From the NCBI GenBank assembly GCA_015680685.1, contig MNCI01002656.1:127910-189909 (forward strand): a stretch of DNA of 62,000 nucleotides, given 5' to 3'. Positions 11,917 to 23,121 of this stretch are shown here, one piece after another. Position 1 is the stretch's first letter, and every line of letters begins with the position of its first letter. Origin of the DNA: Gnetum montanum. Taxonomy: Eukaryota > Streptophyta > Gnetopsida > Gnetales > Gnetaceae. The notes beneath the pieces were generated by a model. It had not been told where the DNA came from. It saw nothing but the letters and a program-made list of their open reading frames with translations, and made no database searches. A program made the translations under genes and the position numbers.

Positions 11917-13489
11917 TCCAGTCAAACTGAACCTTGGAAAGGTTCCATCGTTGGGTGATTGGGCTTGCGCTTGCCCTCGCTTTCACTATGGCTGCGGATG
12001 TGGTGGTGGTGGCTCCGCTCCGAGGATCTCCGTTTTTTAGTTATCTGTAGCAATCATATCGGGCCCGGTTTGCAAGTAGGATAAATCGAACCCAAAGCTA
12101 GCCAGCAAGTATTGCTCTGTGATCCTCCGTAACATACTCATAGCTTTATGCTTTTCTTGTTTAAAATCAATCAATCAAAAGTCACACCATACAGTCGGCA
12201 TACAAAACCAAAAGCTTTTTCCTTTTTTTTTCCTTGGATGTTAATTGCCTGGCTTGCTGAGACCAAGAGATGCACAAAAAACATTAAAGGCGATTAGGAC
12301 GCGGGAGATGCAGAACCAAACAATGAGGTGTTGGTGTTGTTGTGGCAGGTCCGCCTGGGCTCAAAACTTTTGTGGGTGTAGGAAATGGACAAGGCTGTGC
12401 GCTGCTGGGCGTTATTTGTCATCATCGAAAGCTCAGAAATCCGTTCACTTGTCACAACCCGCTCAAGTCACAGCACGACACCGCCGCTCATGCACAGAAG
12501 CCACAGAACCAGCAAAGTTGGTGTAAGTTGGCTAGAATGATAAAACGTTCCACAATAACTACTATTTGTTTGTTCCAGGCTACGAATCTGAACCACAGTA
12601 ACCACTTGGCGGTTTGCATAGTTCACAGTAGCTCGTCTAGTTTAAAATGTTGCAAGGGTTGTGTATAACATGAAGTTGCTGATATCGTAATGGTTTCTGA
12701 TTACTAAGATGATATTTCCAACGAAAACGAAGATACTACGTTCTAAGAGCTTAGAGCCTCTGGCTGTGCATGAGGCTGATGATGCACAGAATTTAAGAGC
12801 AGCAGCAGCAGGTGAATGCTCAAAGTAAATAAATGTATGTCTAAACGAGCGAATATAGGCTTTCGGTGCTAACATATATGTAAAATATAAAATTATAAAT
12901 ATATATACTCTAGGGAGGTGATGCCAAGGACGCATTGCCTGCGTGTGGGAAGGCGGGCGGAAAGCTGGCCGAAACAAACGGCCTGTACTGGTGGTTCCCA
13001 CGTGAGGCCCCAGGACGGACAGGAGAGGATATTCGCCCGCGAAGGCCCAACTGGACTGGGCTTTGGGGACTTTTGGCCAATTACGAGTACGAACGAGTGA
13101 GCCCCAGCGCAGGCCTCGAATTTTTTCACCTTTGCTGGATTCCATGATATAATTACTCTTGCAAAGCTTCTTTGCACACCTGGAAAAGATCATTTCCGTG
13201 ATCCTCCCTGTCCAATACGTGTCTACGAAAATTCGGTAGGCCATTTTGACCGGTCAAGCAGTATTCCCTGTTGGCGTGGGTACTTGAACACGCTAGCAAC
13301 CTTGGAACAATATAGGTGGCGTGTTTTTTATTTTTTAATAACATATCATTCATGAAATGTGCTGGTCTAATAGCGTCAAAAAGACATCTTGAGCAACACC
13401 ATGGTGCACTAATGGGGCTGAAAAAATTTGTCAATTTCAATATGGAGCTTGACGGAGAGAGCTTCTTAGTCTTTTCGGGATGTTGAAAC

Positions 13490-13575
13490 CCTGTATACCT
13501 TAACCTATATAATTGAGCCTTGCGGGTGAGAGTCGAACTTATGATTTTAAGCTTTGTTTTTAATTGTTTAAGATA
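13490..13575 (-). mobile_element. possible diverged SINE fragment
   Basis: On the minus strand AAGTTCGACTCTCACCC is a good Pol III B box. It is followed by a stretch resembling the body of the SINEs at 25803-25952 and 56979-57122 (CTCAATTATATAGG versus TTAGACAATATATC). The A box is not clear. Confidence 0.3.
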
Positions 13576-13755
13576 ATTAAACATTTTAGTATCAACTCAT
13601 ATAATCTAAGTATCATTTAAAGTACATTGGTAAAGGAGCAATAAATAGAGGTGAAATTTTAGTGACTCATAAAAAGAATTACCTAAGAGTTTTGAGATGC
13701 TTTTTCAAGTTTTGATCTTTACAATCAATCTTTAAAAAACTCCCATCTTGCATTC

Positions 13756-14626
13756 TGATGAGTGGCAAGATACCCCTACACCCAACCATACGAATCACAA
13801 GCGTTCACACACGATTCAATCCAATTTCGTGGATGGAACTAGTTGTGCATCTAAATCATTATGTTTTGATCATAGTTTGTTGTCTTCCCACTTGGACTAG
13901 TGGTAACTTTGTCACGTATGGTTTAGTCCAAAGTGAGGCATATGATGTTGTCTAATCCTATGTTGCTCCTAATGACGATAAAGAGATAAATTCATTAAGC
14001 TAATGAACAATGGAAAATAAGATTTAAACTAGCCTATGTGCAATGAATATCTATCCCCAATCGTCTGCACATGCCTTGGACTTCATATAACTACTACTGA
14101 GATTGCGAAGCGTACGTCACTAGGTGTGCCAAATGATACACTGTTGGATTACCAAGTACTTACACTTAAGCACTCGTAATTAAGTTGTACTCATTTTACT
14201 TAATGACAAGAATAGTAAATAGTAATAAATGGAAATATTAACTAAAGGAAACACTAGATAATTGAACAACTAAATAATTAAAGTAATAATAAATTTAAGT
14301 GAATGCTGCAATGATGGAAGTAACCTTGATCTTTATTTCCAATCACATAATGTGTCTAAGTACATCACACTTGGACAAAGGTGTTGTATGATTACAAACA
14401 TCACACTACGGGCATGCACTGGGAAATAATAGGACTAAAAATTAATGTTATATAAAGAAACTAACTGAAAACTGAAACTAAACCATTTTCTCTATATCTC
14501 AACTATGCACCCAACTATTGTATTTATAGGCTAACACAAGAGAGGCGATATCGGATATCCAACATCATTTCTTGGGCTTTGATATCGGGTATTTGATATC
14601 AGGGCTAGCACAATGATGACTCATCA
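13756..14626 (-). mobile_element. 3' LTR of element A
   Basis: The 871-bp LTR is bounded by TGATGA/TCATCA. Minus-strand order is U3 with GATATC-type repeats (about 14543-14603), TATA box (seen as TATTTATAGG at 14521-14530), then R/U5. The outer flank is CATTC. Confidence 0.9.
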
Positions 14627-14636
14627 TACCCCCACG
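14627..14636 (-). promoter_or_regulatory. polypurine tract of element A
   Basis: Minus strand CGTGGGGGTA directly precedes the TGATGA start of the 3' LTR. Elements C (GTTGTGGGGGTA) and D (CATGGGGGTA) have the same arrangement. It would prime plus-strand DNA synthesis. Confidence 0.8.
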
Positions 14637-14811
14637 ATTGAATGAAAACTTGTCCTTGGGTTAAACAAAATGAGGAATAAGTTTTTTAGAAGATGTTGGG
14701 AAGGTATAGAATTATTGACTAACTTAGACAAATGAACAAATAGACTCTTACATGCTGCAATGGCGTTTTACAAAAATGTAGACACAACATTGCAAGACAA
14801 AACTGGGAAGT

Positions 14812-16851
14812 TCATTTAGTTCCCGAAGGTGGTGGTTCCTCCATTAGTTGCTTCCCTTTGTCGCTAAGTTTCTGAAATTTGTAGTAGTTAAGGAGCACCT
14901 GCAACTTCTCTTTTTCCGTCCTTGGATCCTACACCATCCAAGTTGATGAACTGATGTGTGTTAGCATTGGTACATCTCAAGGGCATGGTAGCTGCGAAAA
15001 CATTTTGTTGGCCTTCAAGTACCAAGCCACAAATTGTCGTCGCTCCTCTTCAAATTCCCTAGCCTTTTTTTTTGAATTTATGATAATTTGTGAGTCTCTT
15101 GGCCAGGTTTGAAGTGACATCCTTTTGTCCATGGTAGCAGGCTTTAACCACCTTAAGTTTTGAGTTTGCTATGTGAAGTTTTTGCAAAGTGGCTTTTTCT
15201 GTTTGCAAACTCTTTCTCATATAGGGCATAGGTGGTTGCTACCTATTTTTCTAGCTCGCTTTTAGGCCGACTTGTTGTTAACATGGCAAGGTTGGCATAT
15301 CTGAGGTTAGCCAACGCCATGTATTCTTTCAAGTCTTCAATTTGCAGGTCTTTATTTTTCACCTCCACATAGCTATCCAGAATTGGCCACCACTTAGGAT
15401 TTTGTGTTGACACAAACCCAATGCAGGCTTTGACCATATGGATTTATTTATTTTTATTTGTTTGTACATCTCTGAATGCTGGGACCAGCGACCACCATTT
15501 GTGCATCTTTGGTCCTAATCAAATCTACTGGGCGTACAACATGCACATTGAATAATTCTTTGATGTGATCCGTTATTACTTTTGCTGCATCTACCACATC
15601 TTGATGCTACATTACCACTATTGTGGCACCTTCTCTCAATTTAAACATCACTTGGAAGGATACGTCATTGCCAAAGATTTATCTGGACCACTAGGATTCT
15701 CCTCCTAATTGTAGCAAGACCTATCCTCTTATTGGATCTGCTGAGATAGTGGACTACACAACATTATCAATTACTCTGAAGAGGTTAGATTCCTCTTTGC
15801 TTTGCCAACTCATTGTTTCTACAATTTGCTACAAATAGCTTATTGCTGGCCTATAATCTTGTGGCGACAATGGTGGAGCTTATGTTTCGTGGCACTGTTC
15901 AAGCTCCCATTTTGCTTCTTTTTCCACTTTTACTTCCTTTTTTGATTCTTGCTCCTCACCAAGGTCTTTACTTAGTGCTGTAGGTTTGAGGAGTTCAGCA
16001 AAGGAAGTATTTTGAGCCTTCCTACAAACATCATTTGTGTACCCCAAGATTCTAGCATGTTTGCATAATTTTCAAATTAGGCAAGGGAATGGAAATGTTG
16101 GCTTTCCTACCTTTTTCTCCTTGAAGTACCTTTTAATCTCTATGCAGTATAATTGGGAAAGGTTGGTTGCATATTTACCCATTAGGATGGTACTTCCCTT
16201 GACCGCATAGGTTGAAATTCTATTAAGCCCTTTGGTTGGGAAGAGATGATACATGCGTATCTTGAAGTATGTTCTCTCTTCTAGAGTCAATTCATTGTAT
16301 GTTTTATCATCCTTATCATATGCCTGCCTCAACCATAACTTTCTAGTGTCGGGGCTAGATATTGTACACATATAGACTAACTTAGCCGCTTTATTTGGCA
16401 AATTTAGAGCTTCTACGATCACATTGACTTCGCAGATGTTAATAGTGGTACCTTTATCTTTGTTATGTTAGAATTGATATGTTTCACCAAGATACCATTC
16501 ACTATTGTCTGAACGAATAGGTCACAAAGGTGATGCCTGAAATTGCGTTCGAATCGCTTCTGGAGAAAACTCCACAAATGGGCCGAAGTTCATCTCCAAC
16601 ATGGATTTTTCTTGAATTACTTCAAGGCATTCCATGGACAATGTGAGACGTTGTCCTTGCATGGGAGCTTGGGATTCTATGTCCTCTCCTTGGACCAATT
16701 GCCCAATAATAAGAGCCTTTTGATGGATGTTCAAGGATTGGGCTTCTTGCTCCTTGTGCTCTGCATGCTTGCCTTGGTGGCCCCTATCGCCCCTTGGGCA
16801 TTTGGCTACTCACTACGAAGGTTCTCTTTGTGCTCCTCTTTTTGGTGCCAT
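14812..16851 (-). pseudogene. accessory ORF of element A (env position), unknown function, broken
   Basis: The frame opens with ATG at 16851 (MAPKRGA...). It runs through a conserved core containing NFGPFVEFSPEAIR and EWYLGETYQF (about 16734-16500), then a second core from about 16422 with FPTKGLNRISTYAVKGSTIL and ending FPFPCLI. A Lys/Glu-rich coiled-coil-like part carries IEDLKEYMALANLRYANLAM (about 15310-15350), and the frame ends at TGA (14812-14814). Several stops, mainly TAG, and frameshifts break it. The same protein is encoded at 52946-55713 in element C and about 30250-32550 in element B. Its place between gag and the 3' LTR is the env-like position of plant Athila-type elements, and its overall plan (globular core with a conserved LPFPCLI-type end, then coiled coil) recalls their env-region proteins, but I cannot assign it. 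No clear membrane segment was seen. Confidence 0.75.
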
Positions 16852-17210
16852 TTGCAATCAATCAAAGATCAGATGTTACTAAGGTGTTGTTATTTAGCAT
16901 TAACAGTTTTATACCTTACCCATGCTTTAGTCTTATTAAGTTCATATGATTGTTGAGTTAGAAAAATTTTCGGCAAAGTGCCCAAAAAGTATCTATCTCC
17001 TCGTATGACCTTACATAGTTGGTTCCTTTTTCCTTATATGTGGCTTATAATGATGGTTATGGTCCCTTGGGTGGAGAAATTAAGGTTTTTGGCATTAATG
17101 TGATTGATTGTTCATTATAACACTTGAGGTTTTTTATACTTTTACCCTTATAATATCCTCTGGGCAATAGCAAAATTTAGAAAATTGGTGCAAGTTTCTT
17201 ATGCAAGTAC
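16852..17210 (-). other. intron-like segment in front of the accessory ORF of element A
   Basis: On the minus strand a TAGTAAC box (16875-16881) and then GATTGCAA directly precede the ATG. The homologous sequence in element C is TACTAAC ... GATTGCAG|ATG, so the acceptor AG has become AA here. A possible donor GTACTTGC starts at 17210, just after GTCATGGGGG. This is an inferred decayed intron. Confidence 0.5.
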
Positions 17211-17364
17211 CCCCCATGACTAGCGTGAACACTTTGACTTCAAACAAGTTCAAATGGCACAAAAATTAGAGTAGTAGAGAGCCAAATATTGTATGTTGTA
17301 GTTGGTTGCATAGAGCTATGAGTTGCAAGAGAAAATTTGAAAAGCTCCCTGTAGCGATCGAAAA

Positions 17365-18938
17365 TGTCAACAGCTAGAAGAACGTTGGGGGTCGGCGGAC
17401 GTGACAGTTCCAACCCTGTATCCACAGGAGGGCAGTGTTGGGTGTGTGCGGATACGAGGTGCCCTGAACGGTTTAGTCAATCAGACAAGGACTTGCATCG
17501 GCGTCAATATAGCCTTTTGCAATGTAAATAATGCGAAATGCGAGATAATGCTTACGGGTAAATAAAGCAGGGGAGAAACTATAAAAATGCAACAGTAATA
17601 CGAAATAATGCTTAAAGGTGAATAAAAAAGGAAATAATGCAAAGAAATAAGACAACAAATGAGAGATAAAGTAAAGTATGGTTAGAAACATGCACTGCTC
17701 TAAAGCTACAAACTTGTCTGGTCAGGGTGGATACAATCAGCTGCACAGCGTGACGAAGTACAGAAATCCCAAGAGTAACCAAGACGTGTCGAGCAAAAAG
17801 AGCTGTCCACTTGGACACGTATTCATGTGCAAACAATGCGGGGCTCTACCAAGGTGGTAGAACGGAGACAGGGACCTCTCGTCGGCCGAGAGAGAGTCGC
17901 TGTTTACAGCGTTAGACAGATGACTTTGATATTACAATGTTGGAGAGAAGGGAGATCTTTGTTTCAGAATTTCAAAGTTCCCACCACTTGGGAGCTATTT
18001 CGTTCAAGAAAGATGCGAACTCTTTTGCAGTTGCCAACTTTAAAAAATTGCGGACTTTTTCAAATTGCGGGTACCTCTAAAAATTGCCGACCTGTCATAT
18101 GCTATTTGTCGGGATATTTATAGGGCTAAAGGTAAGCGGAAAGGGGTGATTTTGAATGCTACGTGCCGCAGGGTTGCCTTGTCTTACTGGCACCACTCAA
18201 GTCATCTATGACCATTGGGCCTACAAGAACGTTGCGATGCAAACCTGCCATGTAATAACTGCGATCCTACCATGCTGTAATTGCATCGTCAGCATTTGGG
18301 GACGTGTGCCAACGGTTCGATTAGGTGGAGTGCATTGATGTCGCGCAACCACCTCTTTGCCTTGCTATGCTTTGTGACGGAGCCCGCTTGGCGTAGCGTA
18401 GCACTTTGTCGTGCGTCCTACTATATATCACATGCTTGCTACGCTACGTAGCATAGCAACTTGCCTTAGTCACGAGAGCTTTGCTGATTTGCGAACCATT
18501 CTCCTACGATGCAAGTTTTACAAACTTTGTTGACTTCGCCTTTCAAACTACCTTCTGTCTCTTCCATAGGATTGCTACGCCTTGCTGTGCCATGTAGCTC
18601 AGCTTAGTGTAGTAGCAGACATGGTCCGCCGCTTCCTAACGAAAAGGGACATTACTGCAGAACTTGAAATTGGGCGAGGGGAATGGGTAGTGAAGTCGTT
18701 TCCATGCTACGTTGTGTGACGTTGCGTAGCGTAGCACTTTGTTCCGCCATCGTCTTCTGAAGCTTGCTACGCTACATAGCGTAGCAGGCTTCGTAACTTA
18801 GAAAACTTGTCGAATTGTTTCTTGCGCATCCAGGATGCTATCACTGATTCTGCACGTTATTTTTGAGCAGGCTGCTAGCTGTTTAGGCTACTTTGGTGGG
18901 CGGGTAGGATGGTACAGGACCTGTCCATGCTCAAAGTA
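17365..18938 (-). mobile_element. solo LTR of a different LTR family nested in element A
   Basis: The insert interrupts homology to element C between its U3-like segment and its intron. It starts TGTCAACAGC and ends GCTCAAAGTA, the final CA having apparently become TA. GAAAA occurs on both sides (17360-17364 and 18939-18943) as a likely 5-bp target duplication. Read on the minus strand it has many palindromic repeats built on GCTACGCTACGTAGC (18360-18790), a TATA box (ATATTTATAGG, 18113-18123) and a long R/U5. It holds no coding sequence, as expected for a solo LTR. Confidence 0.6.
18360..18790. repeat. palindromic GCTACGCTACGTAGC repeats in the U3 of the nested solo LTR
   Basis: Variants of TTGCTACGCTACGTAGCATA and its complement recur at least five times, for example around 18390, 18440, 18570, 18730 and 18770. 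They lie upstream of the TATA box in LTR orientation and could be transcription-factor sites. Confidence 0.75.
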
Positions 18939-19109
18939 GAAAATTTGCCGAACTAGTTGACCTAGACTCAGAACGTTTTTCTCTCGATGAACTGCCATCG
19001 TGCTGTGCAGACTGTAAGAGCTTGGTGAAGCAAGGATGACCCCACATTTTTTAGGGTGTTTCACTCCCCTAGTTGCAAATGATGAGAATGAAGTTTTGGC
19101 ATTACAGGG

Positions 19110-19205
19110 GTCATATATATAGGTTTTATGCAACCCAATATTAGGTATTTGACATTCCATCCCACATGATATTGGGTACTCGATATTAGGGTCCATGGAT
19201 GTGCA
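19110..19205 (-). promoter_or_regulatory. internal U3/TATA-like segment upstream of the accessory ORF (element A)
   Basis: Minus-strand order is CCCTAATATCGAGTACC, CAATATCA, AATACCTAATATTGGG, then ATAAAACCTATATATATGA. This mirrors the GATATC repeats plus TATA of the element's own LTR U3 and matches the equivalent segment of element C (CATAAAACCTATATACATGG). It may start a separate transcript for the accessory ORF. Promoter activity is inferred. Confidence 0.55.
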
Positions 19206-19229
19206 TCTAATGAGGGTACTAAGCATGAG

Positions 19230-20600
19230 AAACAAAACTCTGTGATTGATGGGAAGGTTTCAGGTTAGGTCCATAGGTTTGGGATAAATAGAAAATTAGT
19301 TTTAGGCACCAAAAACGTTAGAAGGTGGAGTCATTGATGGTAAAAGCTTTGGAAGATACAAGGAAAAGGGCATTACATCGATGTTGTGGAATAGATCAAT
19401 TACATGAAAAGGAAAAGCATGAAATTTAACAATGAAGTGCTTGGAAGGTAAAGAATGATGTGGTGGTGCACACAAGTACAAGTAACAATAATTACACAAG
19501 TGGGTCCTCCCCAAAGAAAGCTCCAACCTATGATGCCCTTGTGTAACCACACCTAAAAATGTCCTTAAGCACTAAAGGGGTTGAATGCAATGCGTACCTA
19601 TGCAACAAAACACACGTTAAAACCACCAATTCGAGATAATAACTCTATGTTATACAAAATCACAAGTTGGGATCAGACGGACAACGAGGCGAGATGGGTT
19701 GTAAAAAGGATTGTAGAAATTGGGATATGAGGTGTCTTACTACAGGCACAATGAATCCTTGTGTGTTATTAATGGTTAGGTAATCATTAGCCCTGCTATC
19801 CAAGATTCAAACCAAGTTCAAACCACAAGTCAATGACATCGCATTGTCTCATCACTTCGATCGACAACCATAAAAATATCATAGTTGCAAGGAGTAACAT
19901 CACTTAGCATTTTGTCTAAGGAAAGAGTGGATTGATTACACATTTTTTTTTTGGAATCTGAGAAGCTACCAACCTTTAGGCATGGGTACATGTCTTTCCA
20001 ATGGGACCTGTAGAAATTATTCAGTGTCTTTTTATGGTACTCTTACCTCACTTTTTGTTAGATCTTCAAGGATATAATCACAACCAAAGCAACATGATAG
20101 GACATACAGAAGTGGCCAAAGAGAATCCACAAATTCCCTTGGTTCATCACTTATTTTCCTGGCATAATGATTATGAATTTATTTTTAGGTTGGATGATGA
20201 AAAAGAATATCGTTATGACCAGAGTAAGAACCTCTTATTAATGGAATGATTGGATGGATGACATGGTCTCACTGTCTAAATAATCAGCCCCTTATAACTT
20301 GAAAACATAGAGAAAACCTTACCTCAATGGGCTACATGATCATTTTATTCACAAGCAAGATTACATAACTAAGAAAATGAAAATGAAAAAATAGAAAAAG
20401 TTGGAAGGAATTGGAAAAATTGTATCAAGAAAGAAGAAATGGACAAAAAATTGTAAAAAGAAGAAGAAGATGGAAAACACTTATGAATCTTGAAGATTAG
20501 AATGGAGGGTGTCCCCCATGAATAATCATTTGGTTGTGATAAGGATTAATAAGTAGATAGATAGGATCCATGCATGTATAAAACATTGGTAACTATTCAT
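19230..20600 (-). other. conserved non-coding block of element A between gag and the U3-like segment
   Basis: The stretch lacks long frames in the sense direction but aligns with 50900-52300 in C, 33400-34560 in B and about 59400-60580 in D. Shared strings in sense orientation include TATTAATAAGAGGTTCTACT-like and AAGGGAAYTTGTGGATTCTC. A GTCATGGGGG-like purine motif marks its gag-side edge, seen as CCCCCATGAATAATC near 20514-20528. Confidence 0.5.
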
Positions 20601-20649
20601 TCCCAAGCCACTAGGTGTCTATTGGTGTTGTAATGGCTGGGTAGACAAA

Positions 20650-22996
20650 TTGTTGGTCACACACTTGATTGTTAATTGTATGGTGGATCAAGGTATGAGG
20701 TGTGTTAATGTTATGGATGTGTGTCCCACGATTGCACCCTTAATCATGATATGGTATGCATGGATTTGTTTATCTCCTCACACTATTAGATTCATTGTTT
20801 GGGATTGGAATTGAAACAATAATGGATGGTGGCCCTTGTGTATGATCAGAGGACGTTGGTTGTGAGAAGGAAGGCATTGCATCGGATTGGTATTGTGCTA
20901 GTTTAGACAATGTGGTTAGTCCATGAATGTTTTGCTTCTGCCTTCATTCCTTCCTAAAGAAAGGACATTTTCAAGTTTGCATTGGGAACCTACTAGTATC
21001 AGCATGTCTATGCATATTTGTAGCACAAGTGGCATTCGTTTGTTGATATTGTGGTGTCAAACATTCTTGTGTTGTTGGTAATGGTGTGTGATAAGGTGGA
21101 GTATGAGAGTATCAAGGGTAGGATTGATGGTAAGAGGCATGAGGTGGTGATCCCTTTGGGGATGTTATGGGTTGATGGTACTCGGGAGAGTGATAGTAGC
21201 GATTTAAAGTATAGGACGTAGAACTAGTTGGAGAAATAGGGTGTTGAACATAATATTTGTGCGATTTCGGCTGGTAGGAAGGATAGGGCTGATTTGGTTG
21301 ACCTCCCCCACAATTGTGTTGTTGCCACTATGGTTGATGATAGAGTTGAGGCTAGTAATAATTCCCCCTAGGATAGTATGGTTGGTTGTGGGGTTGTCTA
21401 TAATTACTGTGTGAAAGAGGAAATCTCCCAGAAATGTGCTTCTGTACCAATTTCAAATTTAAGGCACTTGCCCAATACTCATGTAGATGCAACAAGACTA
21501 GGCAATGGTCCTTTGGATGGTCATATATGCAGATTTCACATCCATTATCTTCATATGTGGTTGAGTCTATAGCCTCACTTCCTTTAGCTATTTTTCTTAT
21601 TTGTTCAAAAGTGTTCCTAGCTCTGTCTTCATTCTATATCCTTTGTTTATTGTGATTGCCTAGTTTGTGTTCCATGATCATCTCCCTGATCATCTCAACA
21701 AGAGTTGTAACGTTTTCATATATCCATTCTAATATCCTATTAAACTTTGCTTCAAGTTCATCAATAGACTTCTGTATTGGCAAGGTTCATTGTAGGATCA
21801 CCTTATCAAGAGTGGTTTCTTTTTCCTTACCATAGATATGGACCTTGTTCTATTGAAAAGTTGGATCCCACTGATATTTCTCAATGTTTTTCCATTTAGA
21901 TATCTCTCCTTCTTCTTTTGCCACACACTCGATTAGCTCTCAAATCTGATGGGTTCATAGCTCATATAATTGACCTAGAGCATACATCCCAAGGGTCTCC
22001 CTTGTTTCATTATGAAGCCCATCTATGATGTGGAAGAGTTGCCTTTCCTCGGAGAAACCATGGCCTAGACATCTATTTAATAGGAAATAATATCTATCCA
22101 AGGCCATGTCTAAGGGTTCATGTTGTTCTTGCTTTCATCCCTGGATCTATCTCCTTAAGTTGGATGCCATCGCATAGGTCTAGTATTTCTTATTGAAGAG
22201 TTCTAGCATTATGGACCATCGTCAGATTGAATTTTTTTTTAACAATCTATACCACACTTCGACTCTATCAATTAGTGTCCTAGGAAAGAGCTTAAGCTTT
22301 TGCCACCCACTTTCAATGTTGTAGAAAGCATAGGCATCATGGAAGGCTTGTAAATGATGTTGCAGTTCTGAATCATAGCCTCCTACAAATTTAGGAATAT
22401 TATTCATATCAAGCTTGGGTAGGCGACTCTCTTTGCAATGCCTTCAAGATATCTTAATTGCTTTTATGATTTGCATTAGGCTCTTAGTGACCAACAAGGG
22501 TTCATTGTCATTAGACAAGTTGTGATAAAAATTTCTATTATATTGATTGTGATGATTTTATCTATGTTCATGTTGATGATTGTGAGTGTTTCTATAGGTT
22601 CAATTTTTGTTTCTATTTTGACCCTTTAGTAGCTTTATCTTCATACCTACATTCATCTTTGTTAGAACTAGACATTGAAAAGGAAAAGGAAGATGAGGAA
22701 CTAGAAGGATTGCCATGGCTTCTATGGTGTTCCCCAAGGTCCTTTGATTTATTGTTTCTTGGTTTTGAGGAGGTCTTAGGCCTTGAGGCCTTCCCTAGTC
22801 CAAGACTTACTTCATTTCCTCCAAGGTTGTCTACCTTAGGTGAATGTAGTCTTTGAGTGTCGTCAGGGTGGTCATGAACATAAGAAACCCCTACATAAGG
22901 TTGGTCACTCTAATTTCCCTCACCATATATCTCATTAGTTCTCTAATGAATATTTTCATTATATATGGCATCATCACTTCCTTGTGAAAGAGACAT
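20650..22996 (-). pseudogene. gag: gag of element A, broken
   Basis: The frame starts at ATG 22996 (MSLSQGSDDAIYNENIH). A Ser-rich N-terminal part precedes the retrotransposon gag core at 22222-22407 (FVGGYDSELQHHLQAFHDAY, WQKLKLFPRTL, VWYRLLKK). A zinc knuckle of form CX2CX3HX4C (CEICIYDHPKDHC, about 21515-21555) and a Pro/Ser/Tyr-rich tail (YYVQHPISPTSSTS, about 21190-21270) follow. Element C has the same domain order. The frame carries several stops and shifts. Gag would form the particle that packages element RNA. Confidence 0.8.
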
Positions 22997-23102
22997 TGTT
23001 GTTGGCTTATTGTGTGTGTGATTTAATATTTTCTAAAGGATATATCATTAATACCTTTATAGCGATCGTGTCTGATATAACTAATCTAGATAACTAGCAC
23101 CA

Positions 23103-23120
23103 TCCCTAGCAACAATGCCA
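23103..23120 (-). promoter_or_regulatory. primer binding site of element A (tRNA-Asp type)
   Basis: The minus strand reads TGGCATTGTTGCTAGGGA one base inside the 5' LTR. It differs from the complement of the plant tRNA-Asp 3' end (TGGCGCCGTTGCCGGGGA) only by transitions of the C-to-T/G-to-A type. Confidence 0.85.
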
Positions 23121-23121
23121 A

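Larger units (their letters stand above)
11583..13755. other. 3' flank of the oxidase gene, no supported gene
   Basis: A pyrimidine-rich stretch follows the stop codon. I find no canonical AATAAA in the first ~1 kb; AATAAA occurs at about 12829. A (CTG)7 run lies at 11896-11916. Several 60-200 codon frames on both strands (for example 12642-13244 minus) have no recognisable domain and overlap each other. A tRNA-like fragment may lie near 13490-13575. Confidence 0.45.

Noticed and set aside
12642-13244. 200-codon minus-strand frame downstream of the oxidase
   Set aside because: It has no recognisable domain or coding-like composition and overlaps other frames on both strands.
16543-16956. 137-codon plus-strand frame with hydrophobic segments
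   Set aside because: It lies opposite the conserved core of the accessory ORF of element A; the minus-strand reading has homologues in B and C.
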